Source: Gemmatimonas aurantiaca (GTDB lineage Bacteria; Gemmatimonadota; Gemmatimonadetes; Gemmatimonadales; Gemmatimonadaceae). From it: 64,000 bases of DNA. Below are positions 24,723 to 34,196 of this stretch, one piece after another; within the stretch, counting starts at the first letter, position 1; every line of letters starts with the position of its first letter. The translations under genes were made by a program, and so were the position numbers. Location: assembly GCF_037190085.1 (NCBI RefSeq), contig NZ_JBBCJO010000012.1, positions 186,001-250,000 on the forward strand. The letters are read 5' to 3'. The notes under the pieces were generated by a model that was given only the letters and a program-made list of their open reading frames with translations, ran no database searches and was not told where the DNA came from.

Positions 24723-25579
24723 GACTCGCGCTTCGTGAAGTGGTGCTGGCGTTTCGCCGTGCGCCGCTGCTGGCCGTGCTGGGCGTCGTCACCATCGCGT
24801 TCTCGCTTTTTGCGTTCGGGCTGTTCGGACTCGTGGCGCTCAACATCCGCTCGGCGCTGCGCGAGATCGAAGACCGGGTGGAGATCCGCGCCTTCCTCGT
24901 GGAAGGCGCGCGTGATGCCCAGGTGGAGGAACTGATCCGCGGCATCAACAACCTCCCCGAAGTCGCCGACGTGGGATACGTCTCGCCAGACTCCGCGCTG
25001 CAACGCGCGCGGGCCGAGCTGGAGGAATTCCGCGACGTGATGGAAGGCACGTTCCTGCCCGGCTCCGTGGAATTGCGCCTCAAGGAAGGGTACCGCGATC
25101 CCGAAACGGTGCAGCAACTCTCCCGGAAGCTGCAGACCTACCCCGTGGTTGAAGAAGTGCGATACGGTCGCGAGTGGGTGGAGAAGCTGTACAAGATCCG
25201 CAACATCGCGGGTCTTGCCGGTTCGGTGCTGGGCGGGGTTTTTGCGCTCGTGGCCGTGATCATCATCGGAGCCACCATTCGCATGGCCATTCTCGCGCGC
25301 ACCAGGGAAATCGAGATCATGCGCCTGGTCGGCGCAACGAACTGGTTCGTGCGATTGCCCTACCTCCTCGATGGCACCATCAAAGGACTGCTCGGCGGCA
25401 CACTCGCCGTGCTGTTCACCTGGGCCACGGCGCAACTGGTCTCGCGCAATCTCATGCAGACCACGTTCTTCACGGGTGAGCAGATCGCGCTCGGCATTCT
25501 TGCCGGTGGCGCACTGGGCCTGGTCGGTAGCTGGCTCTCCGTGGGCCGCCATCTGCGCCAGGTGTGGCGCGAACCCTGA
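24719..25579 (+). CDS. ftsX: Cell division permease-like protein FtsX
   Basis: FtsX is the membrane half of FtsEX; it does not transport but relays signals to amidase activators. The 286-residue protein has a first membrane helix at about 20-45 (LLAVLGVVTIAFSLFAFGLF), a periplasmic loop of about 115 residues with VEIRAFLVEGARDAQVEELI, and three membrane helices at about 165-195, 210-240 and 255-280. This four-helix layout is diagnostic. ATG 24719 overlaps the ftsE stop, and the TGA overlaps the start of the EnvC-like gene. Confidence 0.94.
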   Translation: MRLALREVVLAFRRAPLLAVLGVVTIAFSLFAFGLFGLVALNIRSALREIEDRVEIRAFLVEGARDAQVEELIRGINNLPEVADVGYVSPDSALQRARAELEEFRDVMEGTFLPGSVELRLKEGYRDPETVQQLSRKLQTYPVVEEVRYGREWVEKLYKIRNIAGLAGSVLGGVFALVAVIIIGATIRMAILARTREIEIMRLVGATNWFVRLPYLLDGTIKGLLGGTLAVLFTWATAQLVSRNLMQTTFFTGEQIALGILAGGALGLVGSWLSVGRHLRQVWREP

Positions 25580-26817
25580 TGGGGCGCCCGGTGCAAACCC
25601 GGTCGTGGGGATGGAGGTGCGCGCTCCTGAGCGTGGCGACATGGTGTGTTGTCGGTACCGCCGGGCTCGCGGCGCAGGCGACGGGCAATCAACCGCCCCC
25701 CAACGCCGATCAACGCCTGCGTCAACAGCAGAGCGAACTCGACAAGCTGCGCAAGGAACGCGGCGATCTCGAGGCGCGCATGAACCAATTGCAGCGCTCG
25801 GCCCGCACGCTCGCCGAAGAAGTGAACAACCTCGAGGCGCAGCGTCAGACCACGCGGCGTCTGGTGCTGGCGCTCGATCGGCAACTCAACACCATCAACG
25901 AGGAAGTCACCAAGGCCGGTGCGGGATTGGTGAAGGCCGAGCAGGAGCTGGGCGACAAACGCTCGGCCTTGCAGCGACGCATGGTGGAGATCTACAAGCG
26001 CGGCAGTCTCTACGATGTGGAAGCGATGCTCTCGGCGCACTCCTTTGCCAGCCTGGTGGCGCGCTACAAGTATCTGCACGAACTCGCCCTGCGCGATCGC
26101 AGTCTCGTGCGGCGGGTGGAGGGGCTGCGCGACCAGATCATCAACCAGCGCATGCTGCTGGTGCGTCTGCAGGAGGACGTCGCGCGCAATCGTCAGGAGA
26201 AGGACCGCGAAGCCCGGCGTCTGGCCGATCTCGAGACACGGAGTCAGCGCAACCTCGCGACGGTGCAACGCTCGACGGAGCAGGCCCGCGCGCGTCTGCA
26301 GCAGCTCGCCCGTGACGAATCCCGTATTGCCGGCGCGATCGCGGCGCTCGAAACCGCGCGGCGCCGCGCCGAGATGACACCCAATGCCCGTCCCGCCGCG
26401 CCGTCGTCCATCCGCACCTCGGATCTCGGCAAACTCGACTGGCCGGTGGACGGCACGATTCTCTATCGATTCGGGCGGGTCGTGAATCCCAACAACACCA
26501 CGACGCGCTGGAATGGCATCGGCATCGGCGCCAATACCGGCGCCGCGGTGAAGTCCATTTCGGCGGGTGAAGTGGTGCTCGCCGACAACGTCGGCACGTA
26601 CGGACCCACCGTGATCGTGCAGCATGGCGGGGGCGACTATTCCGTGTACGGTTCGCTGCAGCGCATCGATGTGCGTAAAGGCCAGCAGGTGAGCAAGGGA
26701 CAGGTGATCGGCACCGTGGGTGACACAGATCCCGAGTTGCCGCCACATCTGCATTTCGAGATCCGTCCCAAGGGGCGGGCCGTGGATCCGTTGGAATGGT
26801 TGCGCGGACAGCGCTGA
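25579..26817 (+). CDS. envC: EnvC-like murein hydrolase activator with degenerate LytM domain
   Basis: This 412-residue periplasmic protein has a signal peptide ending near GLAAQ (about residue 33), a long coiled coil (about 45-275) and a C-terminal LytM/M23 domain (about 290-410). This is the design of EnvC, which is held by FtsX and activates cell-wall amidases. The active-site motif of true endopeptidases, HxGxD, is replaced here by RWNGIGIGA, so the first histidine and the aspartate of the zinc site are missing, while HLHFEI remains. It is thus probably a non-catalytic activator, as in E. coli EnvC. It follows ftsX with a 1-base overlap, matching its expected partner. Confidence 0.88.
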   Translation: MGRPVQTRSWGWRCALLSVATWCVVGTAGLAAQATGNQPPPNADQRLRQQQSELDKLRKERGDLEARMNQLQRSARTLAEEVNNLEAQRQTTRRLVLALDRQLNTINEEVTKAGAGLVKAEQELGDKRSALQRRMVEIYKRGSLYDVEAMLSAHSFASLVARYKYLHELALRDRSLVRRVEGLRDQIINQRMLLVRLQEDVARNRQEKDREARRLADLETRSQRNLATVQRSTEQARARLQQLARDESRIAGAIAALETARRRAEMTPNARPAAPSSIRTSDLGKLDWPVDGTILYRFGRVVNPNNTTTRWNGIGIGANTGAAVKSISAGEVVLADNVGTYGPTVIVQHGGGDYSVYGSLQRIDVRKGQQVSKGQVIGTVGDTDPELPPHLHFEIRPKGRAVDPLEWLRGQR

Positions 26818-27749
26818 CATCACGAACGTTTCCCGTGGTGGATGCCGGCGATGCCCGCCGGGATCGTGCACCGTTGGGAGCCCATCTCTCCATTGCCGGG
26901 GGCACCTGGGAAGCAGCCACACGGGCCCGTGAAATCGACGCCACGGCCGCGCAGATCTTCACCAAGCAGGCCAATCGATGGGCGGAACGTGAAGTGGACG
27001 CCACCGAAGCCCTACGATTCCGCGAGGCGATGGCGGAAACGTCGGTACGGTGGTGTTGTGCGCACGACTCCTATCTGATCAATCTCGCTTCGCCCAACAC
27101 GGAACTGCGCGCCCGTTCCCTGGAGAGTTTCCGCACGGAGCTGCGGCGATGTCATGCGCTCGGCCTCGACGCGCTGGTGTCTCATCCCGGCAACTTCATC
27201 GACGATCGTCCCAGTGGTCTGGCGCGCAACGTCGATGGTATCGTGGCGGCTCTGGAAGCGGAGCCCGGCCCCACACGTCTGCTCATGGAGCTGACCGCCG
27301 GTCAGGGGACGGTCCTGGGATCGACCTTCGAAGAAATGGCCGCATTGCTCGCGCAGATTCCCACGGCACTGCGCGATCGGGTGGGAGTGTGTCTCGACAC
27401 CGCGCACGTGTGGGCCGCCGGGTACGATCTCGTCGCGCACTACGACGAGGTCTGGTCGCACTTCGGCGATACCATCGGATTCAGTGCGCTGGGCTGTCTG
27501 CATCTCAACGATTCGAAAGCCCGCCTCGGTTCACATCTCGATCGCCATGAGCTCATCGGCGAAGGCAGTCTCGGCGCGGATATGTTCCGCCGCATCATGA
27601 CCGACGAACGGCTGGCACCGATTCCGAAGGTGATCGAGACGCCCAAGGGCGATACGCCGGCGGAGACGGATGGGCGCATGTTGCATCGGCTGCGGGCCTA
27701 TGCGGCCGGGGATGCGGCGGCGAGTGTAGGCCCTGCAGATCGCGAATAG
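26796..27749 (+). CDS. nfo: Endonuclease IV (AP endonuclease)
   Basis: Endonuclease IV cuts DNA at abasic sites using three metal ions. The protein of about 317 residues (or about 304 from GTG 26835/26838) matches the family: GAHLSIAGGTWEAATRA at the start, IFTKQANRW, HDSYLINLASPN, SHPGNFI, the metal motif VCLDTAHVWAAGYD, CLHLNDSKARLGSHLDRHE with IGEGSLG, and VIETPKG near the end. All metal-ligand histidines and acids in these motifs are present. The ATG at 26796 overlaps the envC-like gene by 22 bases; the internal GTGs would start just after it. It is the last gene of the long run. Confidence 0.93.
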   Translation: MVARTALTSRTFPVVDAGDARRDRAPLGAHLSIAGGTWEAATRAREIDATAAQIFTKQANRWAEREVDATEALRFREAMAETSVRWCCAHDSYLINLASPNTELRARSLESFRTELRRCHALGLDALVSHPGNFIDDRPSGLARNVDGIVAALEAEPGPTRLLMELTAGQGTVLGSTFEEMAALLAQIPTALRDRVGVCLDTAHVWAAGYDLVAHYDEVWSHFGDTIGFSALGCLHLNDSKARLGSHLDRHELIGEGSLGADMFRRIMTDERLAPIPKVIETPKGDTPAETDGRMLHRLRAYAAGDAAASVGPADRE

Positions 27750-27815
27750 GCGAACGACATAGCCGGGTGGCCGGGTGGTCGACGGTCTCTGCGCTCCCCT
27801 CTTGCGCCGTGCCAT

Positions 27816-27854
27816 TTGTACAATATTATACCAAAAGGTTAATTAACTTTCAGG
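27816..27854 (+). promoter_or_regulatory. AT-rich promoter/operator of the ArsR-AHSA1 operon
   Basis: In an otherwise GC-rich region this stretch is strongly AT-rich. It holds two perfect palindromes, TTGTACAA (27816-27823) and GTTAATTAAC (27838-27847), and then TAACTTTCAGG (27844-27854), the motif seen before other starts. The ATG is 6 bases further on. ArsR regulators commonly bind palindromes at their own promoter. Confidence 0.5.
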
Positions 27855-27860
27855 TATATC

Positions 27861-28271
27861 ATGCACGACACCCTGAGCCAGACCTTCTCGGCGCTGGCCG
27901 ATCCAACCCGACGCGCAATACTGGCACGCCTGAGGCAGGGCGAGGCCAGTGTCACGGAGCTCGCCGAACCCTTCCTGGGGCACATGACGCTTCCCGGTGT
28001 GACCAAGCACCTCAAGGTGCTGGAGAAGGCCGGACTCGTCACGAAGGGGCGCGAGGCGCAGTGGCGGCCGTGCCGGCTCAACCCCGATCCCCTGAAGGAT
28101 GTATCCGCCTGGATGGAGGACTATCGCGCCTTCATGGAGGAGAGTCTGGATCGACTGGGCGAGTATCTGAAGACCCTCAGCGGCGCGTCCGCTCACGCCT
28201 CACTCAACGCTTCACCCAACGCCGCCACCGGCGCCTCACCGCGAGAAACGAACGATGACTGCAACAGTTGA
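27861..28271 (+). CDS. ArsR-family transcriptional regulator
   Basis: This 136-residue winged-helix protein begins with the classic ALADPTRRAILARLRQGEAS, followed by the recognition helix in TLPGVTKHLKVLEKAGLV and the wing KGREAQWRPCRLNP. There is no ELCVCD-type cysteine metal site, and the C-terminus is a helix plus a Ser/Ala-rich tail, so it probably senses something other than metals. This ArsR subgroup is typically paired with AHSA1/SRPBCC proteins, exactly as here: the next gene overlaps it by 17 bases. It probably represses its own AT-rich promoter. Confidence 0.88.
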   Translation: MHDTLSQTFSALADPTRRAILARLRQGEASVTELAEPFLGHMTLPGVTKHLKVLEKAGLVTKGREAQWRPCRLNPDPLKDVSAWMEDYRAFMEESLDRLGEYLKTLSGASAHASLNASPNAATGASPRETNDDCNS

Positions 28272-29229
28272 TGCCAACGCCAACGAGATCCGGATCATCC
28301 GTGTGTACGATGCGCCCATCGGCATGGTGTGGGACGCCTGGACGGATCCGGCGCAGGTGATCCAGTGGTGGGGTCCCCGTGGTTTCACCGTGACGACTCA
28401 CAGCCGCGATCTGCGCGTCGGAGGCACCTGGGTGTACACCATGCATGGCCCCGATGGCAAGGACTGGCCCAACTTCACGCGCTATCACGAAGTGGAGCCG
28501 CAACGACGTCTCGTGTACGATCACGGCGCTTCCGCGAGCGACGCGAAGCCGCTGTTCCGGGTCACCGCCGAGTTCCGGGAACTGGACGGGAAGACGGAAC
28601 TCGACATGCGCATGACGCTGGCGACGGCGGAGGAAGCGCAGCAGACCCGCGCGTTCATCAAGACGGCGGGTGGTAACGGCACGTGGGATCGTCTGGCCGA
28701 GTATCTGGAGAAAAAGACGTCGGATCAGGAAATCTTCGTCATCAATCGCAGCTTCGATGCCCCGATCGGGACGATGTTCGACATGTGGACCCGACCCGAA
28801 CACTTCTCGCAGTGGTTGCCGCCCACGGACTTCACGATGGAATTCCATCGTCTCGACATCCGGCCCGGCGGCGAGGGATTCTATTCGATGACCAACGGCC
28901 AGTTCACGATGTACGGCCGGGTGGCCTATCTCGATCTGCACCGCCCCGACCGCATCGTGTATGTGCAGTATTTCACCGACGCGCAGGAGAACATCTCGCG
29001 TCACCCCGGCGCCCCCACATGGCCGGAGAAGATGCTCACCACCGTGTTGTTGTCGGAAGAAGGACCGGCCACGACACGGGTCACGGTGCGGTGGGAGGTG
29101 TACGGTGCCGCCACGCCGGAGGAAATCGCGGCGTTCGTGGCGGAACGTGGGGGGATGACACAGGGCTGGACCGGTTCGTTCGACAAGCTGGAAGCGCTGG
29201 TGGAGCGCACGAACGCATCCCGGAGCTGA
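28255..29229 (+). CDS. Tandem AHSA1/SRPBCC domain protein
   Basis: This 324-residue cytoplasmic protein contains two START-like SRPBCC (AHSA1) domains in one chain. The first spans about 10-155 (RVYDAPIGMVWDAWTDPAQV, then QWWGPRGFTVT). The second spans about 160-315 (NRSFDAPIGTMFDMWTRPEH, then QWLPPTDFTMEF, and GWTGSFDKLEALVE at the end). In many genomes these are separate single-domain genes. The fold binds hydrophobic small molecules in a deep cavity; the ligand is unknown. It overlaps the ArsR gene, so the two are co-expressed and the protein may affect signal sensing or detoxification. Confidence 0.85.
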   Translation: MTATVDANANEIRIIRVYDAPIGMVWDAWTDPAQVIQWWGPRGFTVTTHSRDLRVGGTWVYTMHGPDGKDWPNFTRYHEVEPQRRLVYDHGASASDAKPLFRVTAEFRELDGKTELDMRMTLATAEEAQQTRAFIKTAGGNGTWDRLAEYLEKKTSDQEIFVINRSFDAPIGTMFDMWTRPEHFSQWLPPTDFTMEFHRLDIRPGGEGFYSMTNGQFTMYGRVAYLDLHRPDRIVYVQYFTDAQENISRHPGAPTWPEKMLTTVLLSEEGPATTRVTVRWEVYGAATPEEIAAFVAERGGMTQGWTGSFDKLEALVERTNASRS

Positions 29230-29240
29230 GCAATACACCG

Positions 29241-29272
29241 GCGGGGGCACACCGATGTCGGCGTGCCCCCGC
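29241..29272. terminator. Bidirectional terminator-like hairpin
   Basis: GCGGGGGCAC (29241-29250) pairs perfectly with GTGCCCCCGC (29263-29272), and CCGA/TCGG extends the stem inside. It lies between convergent genes ending at 29229 and 29303. There is no T tract on either side. Confidence 0.6.
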
Positions 29273-29302
29273 GCAGTGAATGGATCCTTCGGTCAAGGAC
29301 CT

Positions 29303-31594
29303 TCAGTACAGCAGCTTGTACACCAGCGCGATGTTGCGGCCCGGGTTGTATGCGAACCGCTTGATGCGGCTGGTGGCATCGCGGTACTGCTCGTCGAGCG
29401 CATTGTCCACGCGCAGCGTCACCGAATGCACCTGACGGCCCGCCACCGTGAACAACCAGCCAGCGGACAGATCCAGCAATGTGTAGGCCCCGGTTGGCAC
29501 ATCCAGACCGTCGTCGAGGACGCGGTTCTGCGCGAATACGCGGCGCACATCACCACCCACGGACATGCGGCCGTTGTCGTAGCGCAACGAAGCGCCGATA
29601 CGGCCGGCCGGAATGTACGGCAGGACATCGTCGCTGCCACGAATGGAGGCGCGGGTGTAGTCACCCATGAATCCGCCCACCAGGTGATGCACCAGCTTCG
29701 ACTCCACCTGGGCTTCCACGCCCGCGAGCACCGCGTTGCGTCCTTCGAACGTCACGGAGGGCACCTCCTCTCCGTCGACCTCCTTCGGCTCCGCCAACGC
29801 AACCGGCGTGATGTAGTCGTCGATGCGGTTGTAGTACCCGTTGAGTTGCGCGAAGACCCGCGGCGATTGGGCGCGCAGCCCTGCTTCGAGTCCGGTGCTG
29901 CGTTCGGCCTCGAGATTCGGGTTGCCCACATCGTAGGTACCGACCGCCGCATGGAATCCGTCGGCATACAGCTCTTCCACCGCCGGCGCGCGGAAGCCGC
30001 GCGACACGTTCCCCGACAACGACACCCCGTCGGTGACCGGTATGCTCAGACCAACCGATGCGGCCACATTGTCGAAGTCCCGCGTCCGTGGGGCCCCGAA
30101 CCGTTCGGCCTCTTCACCGGGACGTGTATCGATCGTGAAGCGGTCGTAGCGTGCCCCCAGTTGCAGGCGCGGTGCGTGCTCCGCATCGGGATTGCCGGAC
30201 AGCGAAAACTCCTGGAACACGAAGGCCGCCAGATTCTTGTTGTCGGCCGCAGGCGTGAAGGCTTCCTCACCGACCGGTGTGTACTGCCGGAAGATCCCCT
30301 GCACACCCACCGCACCATTCACACGACCGGCTCGCGTGCGCGCCACGAGATTGGTGGTCTGCGTGTTGAGACTGAAGCGCGTACCGACCCCGCCGTCCTC
30401 CTCGATCTCGGCGTGCCGATAACTCTGCACCGTCTGATCGAGGCGGATGGACGACAGCCCGATGCGTCCGGTGTTGAGGGTGCCCTGGAACGAACCCGCA
30501 CGACGCACCCCGTCGATACGGACCGCCTCTTCCTCGGGATCGTGCGGCAGGCCGTATTCAAAGTCCATCTGCCGGTACACACCGCCCAGCGAGAGCTTCG
30601 GGCCCACGTACCCACCACCCACGGTGAACTGCTGCGTGTCACCGTTGGTGTTGGGTTGCTTGTCTCCACCACCGACGCGCATGTCGCTGAAGTTGCGCAG
30701 CCCCCCGCGCGCAGTGAGCGCGAACCGTGAGGAGATCGGCAGGGTGAGCCCCACGCCCGCCACCCCACCCGGCGTGGCCGACTCGCCCTGCCCCATGATG
30801 TATCCTGAGGCCTTCGACGGAATGTTCGTGGGGATGTCCGCCGAGATGACGTTCACCACACCACCCAGGGCGTTGTTGCCGTACAGCAGCGAAGCCGGAC
30901 CGCGGATGACTTCGATGCGTTCGGCACTGCTGGGATCGACGGCATTCATGTGATCCGCCGCCGCGGACGAGAGATCGCCCGTGCGCTCGCCGTCCTGCAG
31001 CACGAGCACGCGCTCGCCGGTGAGTCCGCGGATCACCGGCGTGGCAGCCATCGGTCCGTTGAAACGGGAGGCCATGCCCGGTTCCTTGGCAAGCGTCTGT
31101 CCGATGGACGTACTCAACGCCCGCTGCAATTCCTTGCCGCCCAACTGTACCGTAGCCTGCGTGACGTCGAGCGGATCGCTGCCGGTAGGGGTGGCGGTGA
31201 CGTTGACACTGCTGAGTCGCACGGTGGCCACGCGCATCACAATGGCCACCCGCACTTCTCCAGTGGAGGGGACGGTCACGACCTGATGCGCACTGGCATA
31301 CCCGATGCGTACGAGGTCGAGATGATACGTCCCCGCGGGCAGCCCCTGCAGCAGGAACTCGCCCCGCTCGTCGGTGAGTGCCGAACGATTGCTGCCGGAC
31401 GCCACCACCTGCACGTTGGCCAGCGGGGCGCCTGAGGAATCCTTGACGACACCGATCACCGACGCGTTCTGCGCAGCGAGGGTCGTGCCGACGGTGAACT
31501 GGGCGAGAATGCCCAGCAGGAACGCGAAGAAAGCCATGCGGGACGGCGCCAATACGCGCCGACCTTCCGCACGACGGAAGAACGAACGAACCAT
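29303..31594 (-). CDS. TonB-dependent receptor with carboxypeptidase-regulatory-like domain
   Basis: This 763-residue outer-membrane receptor would import a substrate with energy from TonB. I start at ATG 31594 (MVRSFFRRAEGRRV); the signal peptide is long and ends near TTLAAQNA. A CarboxypepD_reg domain (about 32-110, SSGAPLANVQVVASG) precedes the plug (about 125-235, GLTGERVLVLQDGERTGDLS and IEVIRGPASLLYGNNALGGV). The 22-strand barrel ends in the aromatic LVYKLLY. The plug resembles receptors of the ZnuD/metal type, but the substrate is not certain. A small Cys/His protein lies 100 bases upstream on the same strand, and may be its functional partner. Confidence 0.9.
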   Translation of the reverse strand: MVRSFFRRAEGRRVLAPSRMAFFAFLLGILAQFTVGTTLAAQNASVIGVVKDSSGAPLANVQVVASGSNRSALTDERGEFLLQGLPAGTYHLDLVRIGYASAHQVVTVPSTGEVRVAIVMRVATVRLSSVNVTATPTGSDPLDVTQATVQLGGKELQRALSTSIGQTLAKEPGMASRFNGPMAATPVIRGLTGERVLVLQDGERTGDLSSAAADHMNAVDPSSAERIEVIRGPASLLYGNNALGGVVNVISADIPTNIPSKASGYIMGQGESATPGGVAGVGLTLPISSRFALTARGGLRNFSDMRVGGGDKQPNTNGDTQQFTVGGGYVGPKLSLGGVYRQMDFEYGLPHDPEEEAVRIDGVRRAGSFQGTLNTGRIGLSSIRLDQTVQSYRHAEIEEDGGVGTRFSLNTQTTNLVARTRAGRVNGAVGVQGIFRQYTPVGEEAFTPAADNKNLAAFVFQEFSLSGNPDAEHAPRLQLGARYDRFTIDTRPGEEAERFGAPRTRDFDNVAASVGLSIPVTDGVSLSGNVSRGFRAPAVEELYADGFHAAVGTYDVGNPNLEAERSTGLEAGLRAQSPRVFAQLNGYYNRIDDYITPVALAEPKEVDGEEVPSVTFEGRNAVLAGVEAQVESKLVHHLVGGFMGDYTRASIRGSDDVLPYIPAGRIGASLRYDNGRMSVGGDVRRVFAQNRVLDDGLDVPTGAYTLLDLSAGWLFTVAGRQVHSVTLRVDNALDEQYRDATSRIKRFAYNPGRNIALVYKLLY

Positions 31595-31694
31595 GAGTGG
31601 GTCCACCTGAAGCGACGGAGTGAACGGTCTGTCATCGGTTCTCCCGATGCACACACCGAGGCGCTGGCAGGCGACACGCCCGACAGCGAAGAGT

Positions 31695-32057
31695 TCAGCT
31701 CAGTGCAGCGGGTGGTGCGCGGCTCGCCTTGCCCGTGGCGGCGCGGACTTCGCGCGGAAGCTCGGGCGCCCGGGGCGGCACATAGCCACAGCGTCGCTCC
31801 GGCGGCACCATCTGGTGCGTCGCCGGTCTCGCCATGGGCGTGGTGGCAATGGCACACAACACACAGTCGTGCGCGTGCACGACGACACAGCCACTCCCGG
31901 TTTCCGATTCGATATGCGCATACGCGACCCGACGATCGAGGCTCAGGCTATCCGCGATGGCTGCCGTGGCCGGTGCAAGCACCTGCAGGCAGGCCAGCAC
32001 GAACAGCAATCGCCGCAACAGCGGGAAGCGTTCGAATATCCTCGGGGTCTGCGTCAT
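31695..32057 (-). CDS. Small exported protein with a Cys/His cluster
   Basis: This 120-residue protein has a signal peptide (ending around PATAAIADS, about residue 32) followed by a short region with two clustered cysteines and histidines: CVVVHAHDCVLCAIA. The tail is Arg/Pro-rich. The pattern resembles small metal-associated proteins such as DUF2946, but I cannot assign it firmly. It is the first gene before a TonB receptor; the second receptor of this kind (near 52.7 kb) also has a His/Cys-rich exported protein upstream. A role in metal binding at the envelope is a reasonable inference. Confidence 0.55.
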   Translation of the reverse strand: MTQTPRIFERFPLLRRLLFVLACLQVLAPATAAIADSLSLDRRVAYAHIESETGSGCVVVHAHDCVLCAIATTPMARPATHQMVPPERRCGYVPPRAPELPREVRAATGKASRAPPAALS

Positions 32058-32452
32058 CACTACTAACGTTGCGGAATGGGGCGGCTCACGCAATGCTCAC
32101 GTCGTGCTCACGAGGTGGGCATGGAATGCCTGCGTGGCGCTCGCGCAGTGCACCCATACACCCGATCGGCCGCTTTGATCGGCGCTTCGAGAAGGCGCTT
32201 CGAGAAGGCTCTTCGGTCCATCCCCTCCAATTCACCCGCCCGGCGCGCTTGAGCACGGCCTGTTGCTTCGACATGTTTCGACCTTCGGTTCAAGCTCGCC
32301 CCGAACGTGAACCGAAAATCCGGATACGACGTCCGCGTCGTGTTCACTGTTCTCTATCGTCGATACCCGTTCGGCAACCCGTTGCGGTGACGTGGCCGCG
32401 CTCCTCCAGCGTGGCGATCGCACTGCTGTCCGCTTTCCGTGAGGTTTGCATC
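32058..32452. other. Intergenic region between divergent operons
   Basis: These 395 bases separate the minus-strand receptor operon from pckA. I see no convincing gene. It contains a 13-base tandem repeat (32181-32206) and must hold the promoters of both units, but no clear sigma-70 promoter stands out. Confidence 0.4.
32181..32206. repeat. 13-base tandem repeat, two copies
   Basis: GGCGCTTCGAGAA occurs twice without a gap (32181-32193 and 32194-32206), followed by a degenerate third start GGCTCTTCGG. It lies about 250 bases before pckA. Confidence 0.6.
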
Positions 32453-34072
<1,620 letters not shown>

Positions 34073-34115
34073 CCAGCATCTCTCCCGATGTAGGAGGATG
34101 CACGCAGGATGAACG

Positions 34116-34148
34116 AAGCGCCCCCGCACTTCCGGTGCGGGGGCGCTT
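34116..34148. terminator. Strong rho-independent terminator after pckA
   Basis: AAGCGCCCCCGCAC (34116-34129), loop TTCCG, GTGCGGGGGCGCTT (34135-34148): a perfect 14-base stem. It ends in TTT and begins with AA, so it may work in both directions for pckA and the convergent propeller gene. Confidence 0.85.
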
Positions 34149-34196
34149 TGTCGTGATATGCAGGGTGAGGAACCGGACTCGTGGTTCCTCGGCGTC

